Shown one piece after another: positions 61,027 to 64,000 of a stretch of 64,000 nucleotides of DNA. The notes below the pieces were generated by a model. It had not been told where the DNA came from. It did no database searches and worked only from the letters and a program-made list of their open reading frames with translations. The position numbers were made by a program, and so were the translations under genes. Numbering within the stretch: the stretch's first letter is position 1; each line of letters starts with the position of its first letter. The stretch is from positions 124,001 through 188,000 of the forward strand of contig CAWIAN010000004.1 of assembly GCA_963834135.1 (NCBI GenBank), read 5' to 3'. Source of the DNA: Bog-257 sp963834135. GTDB taxonomy: Bacteria; Acidobacteriota; Terriglobia; Terriglobales; Acidobacteriaceae.

Positions 61027-61136
61027 TCGTACTAACCTTCATCCATGCGCAGTATATGCTGTACTTGCTGATTGTACCTGCATTGTACTCGGTGTACTAG
61101 TATAGTCAGTCTAATCACAGTCCGGTCTGTTGTACA
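61019..61136. repeat. Cluster of TGTAC motifs downstream of the RepA-like gene
   Basis: Six TGTAC sites start at 61019, 61060, 61073, 61084, 61093 and 61131. Several read TGTACT. GGTGTAC (61091-61097) has an inverse partner GTACACC (61173-61179). The cluster is in an AT-rich gap beside an initiator-like ATPase. It could be iterons or repressor sites; the spacing is irregular. Confidence 0.4.
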
Positions 61137-61246
61137 GTCGTAACCCTCTATCTTTCCTACCTAGTCTAATCGGTACACCCACTTTAGACTCCTCACGCCT
61201 GCCTTGATCTAAGGGCAATCCATATCAAATCCGAAGGTGAATAACC

Positions 61247-61582
61247 ATGAACACTATTGAGATATCCATTGAGCACCATCCCCTGTCTGGGAACCGCAAA
61301 TACCGTCACACCCCTTGGCTCGCATCAAGAATCACTGGCATACCGCAGTCCTATATCTGGCTTTGGGTTGTGGAAGGCTTACTTACGGCCCAGAGGTACG
61401 TAGGGAAGCTATACGTGCGTCTGGAGGACGTTTTGAGGCTCGCGGAGCCTTCAGAGGCCCTACTTGACGCCGCTGACATCACCGGAGAACCCATTCCTGA
61501 GCCCCACGCAACCGCTATACGCCAAGAGGTCTGGAAAAATCCACCCGAATGGCTGGTTACCCGGAAGGAGGAAGCCCGATGA
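61247..61582 (+). CDS. Helix-turn-helix/excisionase-like protein
   Basis: The 111-residue product has a MerR/excisionase-like segment (WLASRITGIPQSYIWLWVVEGLLTAQRYVGKLYVRLEDVLRLAE, about residues 24-67), in which a helix-turn-helix is followed by a wing, as in Xis/AlpA proteins. The rest is acidic. ATG 61247 has GAAGG upstream. Its stop overlaps the ATG of the next gene (ATGA). A regulatory or excision role is inference. Confidence 0.65.
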   Translation: MNTIEISIEHHPLSGNRKYRHTPWLASRITGIPQSYIWLWVVEGLLTAQRYVGKLYVRLEDVLRLAEPSEALLDAADITGEPIPEPHATAIRQEVWKNPPEWLVTRKEEAR

Positions 61583-62025
61583 CTGATAAACAACAGAAGC
61601 ATCCAATGAGAACCGTCCTCAAATCGACGAAGGTGCAGGACACAGACGAACATCGATCAGATGGCGCAAGGGAGGGGCTTCGCCCCCTCCAAAGCCCAGA
61701 GTACGACGAAGAGCCCAACCAGGTAACGGCTTCCAAGAAAAAGTCGGGTCGTCCGGCCTATTACCCGCCGTGGCTGAAGCCAGCGGCAATGCTTGTGGCC
61801 AACGGCTACACGCTCCGGAGAGCTCTCTGGAGGCTCGGGGTGACCATTCCTGAGAAACAGCTAAGACAGGTCTACCGCTGGAAGCTGTTCCGTCAGTTCT
61901 ATGAGGAAGCAAGACGGGTCTTTGTGGCCGACTGGGGCAGCACGCCTCCGAGGAAGGTGGAGTCGTTTACGCGAAGCGTCCTGGGGCAGTGGGTGGATTT
62001 GAACCTAAACGCGTCAGACGAATAA
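61579..62025 (+). CDS. Hypothetical basic protein with helical terminase-small-like C-terminus
   Basis: The 148-residue product has a disordered, charged N-terminus (1-55) with KKKSGRPAYYPP, then helical MLVANGYTLRRALWRLGVTI (an HTH-like helix pair) and LRQVYRWKLFRQFYEEARRVF. This is reminiscent of small terminase or transposase helix-turn-helix regions, but no catalytic motif is present. It is coupled to the excisionase-like gene by a four-base overlap. A hairpin (62032-62060, CAATGCCCA with TGGGCATTG) follows its stop. Confidence 0.55.
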   Translation: MTDKQQKHPMRTVLKSTKVQDTDEHRSDGAREGLRPLQSPEYDEEPNQVTASKKKSGRPAYYPPWLKPAAMLVANGYTLRRALWRLGVTIPEKQLRQVYRWKLFRQFYEEARRVFVADWGSTPPRKVESFTRSVLGQWVDLNLNASDE

Positions 62026-62031
62026 CGGCCC

Positions 62032-62060
62032 CAATGCCCACATCCGACATTTGGGCATTG
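62032..62060. terminator. Hairpin after the small operon, no T-tract
   Basis: CAATGCCCA pairs perfectly with TGGGCATTG over an 11-base loop, seven bases after the preceding stop. A second small hairpin (ATCGGG with CCCGAT) follows at about 62094-62111, just before the next ribosome-binding site. Confidence 0.5.
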
Positions 62061-62129
62061 ACACTCCTTTTGCAAGGCCCGCACAATCCGGGTATCGGGC
62101 ATTAACCCGATGATGCGGAGGTGTGCTCT

Positions 62130-63053
62130 ATGGATAGTTTGGATAAACAGTTCCTCGCTAACAAACATCTCGTTTTTGTGCTTGCGCAAACTCTATTCTC
62201 TATTACTGCTGTGGCCTTCGCTGTCCTCGGATTCTTGTGTGGTTGGTTTCCCGCCCCGGGGGTTTCCGTGGCGATCATCGCCGTCGTTGCAGCCACTATG
62301 AGCATTCATGGCAATATGGAGGGGAGTCACAAGGCACTGTGGATGCTCATAATCGGAGCCTTCTTGGTATTGGAATTAGTTTCAATAAGGCACGAACGAA
62401 ATGTCCAGACCGCTGCCCAGAAGACACTGCTTGATGAGGAGAGGAAGCACTTCGGCGAGATTGGAGATGGAATTAAGGCCACGATATCTGATAGTGACAG
62501 TAACTTTAATGCAACGATGGGCCAGTTTTCTTCTGTTATCTCCCAAACTGGAAGTGTGCTTCTAAATGTGACCGGGGGCGATTCATATGGGGTCGTGGTG
62601 CCTCAGACTATGGGAGGGGGCGACCAGATTCCCTTGCTCGTTTGGAACAAGGGGAACAATCCACTTACCGGCGTGACGGTAAGTATCGCAAGAACTAACG
62701 ATCCGGTTCCTGTTTGGAGCAAGAAGTTCTATGAGCCAATAACAATCGGAACGGTTAGCCCTCACTGGTACGCCCCAGTCCCTTCGACGGTTATTACACC
62801 CAAGATTGATCCAACGACTGGAATGGATCACTACTGGATCATGATTTCGGCGCAGAACGGTACGGTATCTGAGGGCTTATGGTTTAGACCCGATAAACGG
62901 AGCAGCGGTTTGTGGGCGGCTTCTTACATGGTCACCAAGGACATCACAAAGCGACAGGTTATGGATGGGGTTGTGACAAACGTGAGCACTAGCAAGTTGT
63001 TAGAAAGAGGGAGTTCGTCCGATGAGCCCTCTCTCAGGCCGCATCAGAAGTGA
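62130..63053 (+). CDS. Membrane-anchored hypothetical protein (307 aa)
   Basis: The N-terminus has two to three helices (LVFVLAQTLFSITAVAFAVLGF, VSVAIIAVVAATMSIHG, WMLIIGAFLVLELVSI), then a coiled coil (about 85-120) and a beta-rich domain (about 145-300) with PLLVWNKGNNPLTGVTVSIAR and YWIMISAQNGTVSEGLWFR. It looks like a sensor or effector with an exposed Ig-like domain. Function unknown. ATG 62130 has a GCGGAGG site; GTG 62121 is less likely. It is in the lower-GC segment. Confidence 0.7.
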   Translation: MDSLDKQFLANKHLVFVLAQTLFSITAVAFAVLGFLCGWFPAPGVSVAIIAVVAATMSIHGNMEGSHKALWMLIIGAFLVLELVSIRHERNVQTAAQKTLLDEERKHFGEIGDGIKATISDSDSNFNATMGQFSSVISQTGSVLLNVTGGDSYGVVVPQTMGGGDQIPLLVWNKGNNPLTGVTVSIARTNDPVPVWSKKFYEPITIGTVSPHWYAPVPSTVITPKIDPTTGMDHYWIMISAQNGTVSEGLWFRPDKRSSGLWAASYMVTKDITKRQVMDGVVTNVSTSKLLERGSSSDEPSLRPHQK

Positions 63054-63123
63054 GTTTCTTGTGTACCCGACATGCTCTGCTTTCTGCATCTCGCAAGGAA
63101 ACCTATCCAAGAAACCTCGACGA

Positions 63124-63354
63124 TTACTTCTTCTTCTGCTGAGCCCACCACTTCCGTTTGGCCTAGCCAATGCGCTTCCGGGCTGCTGCACTCATGTGAA
63201 AGGGCTTGCGGACAGGGGTAGAAGAGACGCTCGGCTTAGGAGTCCTTCTTGGCCCATGTTTGGGTTGACCACTCAGCCCCTCTAGGGCGGTTATTGCCCG
63301 GTGAAGGCGATTTCGTTGGCTTTGGAGGTCAGAGAGAATCTGTTGGACGTTCAT
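63124..63354 (-). pseudogene. Small conserved Acidobacteria-type protein, in-frame TAG
   Basis: The frame reads NVQQILSDLQSQRNRLHRAI, then a Pro/Lys/Arg stretch and HMSAAARKRIG. It has a TAG at 63163-63165 and continues AKRKWWAQQKKK to a TAA at 63124-63126. Related proteins end SAAARKRIAAAQRARW-like without interruption, so the TAG truncates the conserved tail. It may be a real stop in a shorter protein, a mutation or an error. The 63-residue form before the TAG is the ORF otherwise seen. Confidence 0.6.
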
Positions 63355-63505
63355 GGGCTGAGTTTATCAAGAGAAGCCTAGTTTTCTGCACCGAATCTCA
63401 CATTCCGGGTTCTGGGCGGCCCGTCACCCCAATTTAGGGGTGTTTCTCGAAGGCTATATTCGTGTCGTTTATAGCGGAAATCCAATCCGGGGGATGTAAG
63501 CGCCA

Positions 63506-63721
63506 TCAAATCTTGCTGAGAAGCTGCGAGACCGACAAGCCAAATCCTCGGGCGATAATCTCCAAGGTCAGCAGCGACACGTTGCGTTTACCCCGTTCCA
63601 AATCCGAGACGTACGTCCGCCTTAGCCCTAGATAATCTGCCAATTCGACCTGAGTCCAACCACGTCGTTTGCGGAGAGAGCGAAGGCGTTCCCCAAACCT
63701 GGCCCGAATGTCTGCTGGCAT
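63506..63721 (-). CDS. XRE-family helix-turn-helix regulator
   Basis: The 71-residue protein is a single HTH_3 domain: RFGERLRSLRKRRGWTQVEL, ADYLGLRRTYVSDLERGKRN, VSLLTLEIIARGFGLSVSQLL. Such short Cro/C1-type proteins act as repressors, often of restriction-modification or mobile-element genes. The ATG at 63721 has no strong Shine-Dalgarno. It is divergent from the partial gene at the window end. Confidence 0.9.
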   Translation of the reverse strand: MPADIRARFGERLRSLRKRRGWTQVELADYLGLRRTYVSDLERGKRNVSLLTLEIIARGFGLSVSQLLSKI

Positions 63722-63865
63722 CCGGCTTGCATCATTACTTGCCGCCGGGACTTGGCGTGTCCACTACTGGAGAAGTCCGACAAGTTGAGCTACAATTCCC
63801 CGCAAAAGGCGTAGTACCCACACAAGACTCTTGCTCGTTTTCCGGCAACGTTGCTGGGGGGAGGA

Positions 63866-64000
63866 ATGACGATGGATGCGATCAATTCAGTCTTGCGCTT
63901 CATCTCCCATCTCAATCTGATCGCTTTACTCCTGCTCATTTGGGTGCCGTACGGAGTTGTAGTCGTTGTGCGAAAGCTCAAGCAGACGAAGCCAATCTAC
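63866..64000 (+). CDS. Membrane protein, N-terminal part (cut by window edge)
   Basis: ATG 63866 or 63872 starts a product with a membrane helix (LIALLLLIWVPYGVVVVV, about 17-34) and then a charged start of a soluble part (RKLKQTKPIY). A GGGGAGG site lies just upstream. The rest is outside the window, so no function can be given. Confidence 0.5.
   Translation, partial: MTMDAINSVLRFISHLNLIALLLLIWVPYGVVVVVRKLKQTKPIY

Noticed and set aside
1..64000. CRISPR arrays, rRNA genes, riboswitches (including an FMN element before ribF)
   Set aside because: I found no regularly spaced identical repeats, no rRNA sequence and no recognisable riboswitch core; ribF is inside an operon with two bases between genes.

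Overview
The window looks like a chromosomal segment of an Acidobacteriota bacterium (Koribacter/Terriglobales-like). This is inferred from three secreted proteins built of Gloeo_Verruco (GloVer) repeats, the protein types and GC-rich codon use, and intergenic spaces full of short dispersed palindromes. No rRNA or complete tRNA is present, so the placement is an inference.

Layout. 0-5 kb: 5' end of a Ser/Thr kinase, an HxlR regulator, a GNAT and two GloVer proteins, with copies of a two-half palindromic element beside them. 5-14 kb: purM, a Zn-alcohol dehydrogenase/SRPBCC pair, a long acyl-CoA synthetase-acetyltransferase fusion (PatZ type) with a CRP-like palindrome upstream, an outer-membrane barrel and a lipase-like hydrolase. 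14-23 kb: a storage-lipid neighbourhood, with a six-repeat phasin-like protein divergent from phaR (two PhaR-type operators between them), a patatin, a START-like protein, a WS/DGAT acyltransferase and a GMC oxidoreductase. 23-35 kb: a flavin disulfide reductase, an ABC-2 exporter, a MidA-type methyltransferase, a catalytically dead M1-peptidase-like protein, lpxB, a TonB-like protein and a ferritin-like protein. 35-52 kb: a sigma-54 activator/sensor-kinase pair, a DMT exporter, argD, leuB-like, a ygfZ-DUF1844-MBL-ribF operon (ygfZ frameshifted), a PagL-like deacylase, a receiver protein and an APC permease.

52.4-59 kb is the most unusual part. A run of small, unrelated, same-strand ORFs (mostly membrane or hypothetical proteins, plus a DUF4262 protein and a third, frameshifted GloVer gene) is separated by copies of the same palindromic element. 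A left half sits just after each gene and a right half just before the next. The layout is that of an integron cassette array or CALIN, but the core is not a canonical attC and no integrase is visible. One copy is interrupted by an ORF-deleted group II intron, and a 5' half of tRNA-Arg(CCU) lies inside the run. The same element flanks the GloVer genes at 1-5 kb.

59.4-64 kb has lower GC and carries a DUF5659-like ORF, a RepA-like AAA ATPase, a helix-turn-helix/excisionase-like protein, a membrane protein, a small conserved protein broken by an in-frame TAG and an XRE regulator. It looks like the remains of an integrated element.
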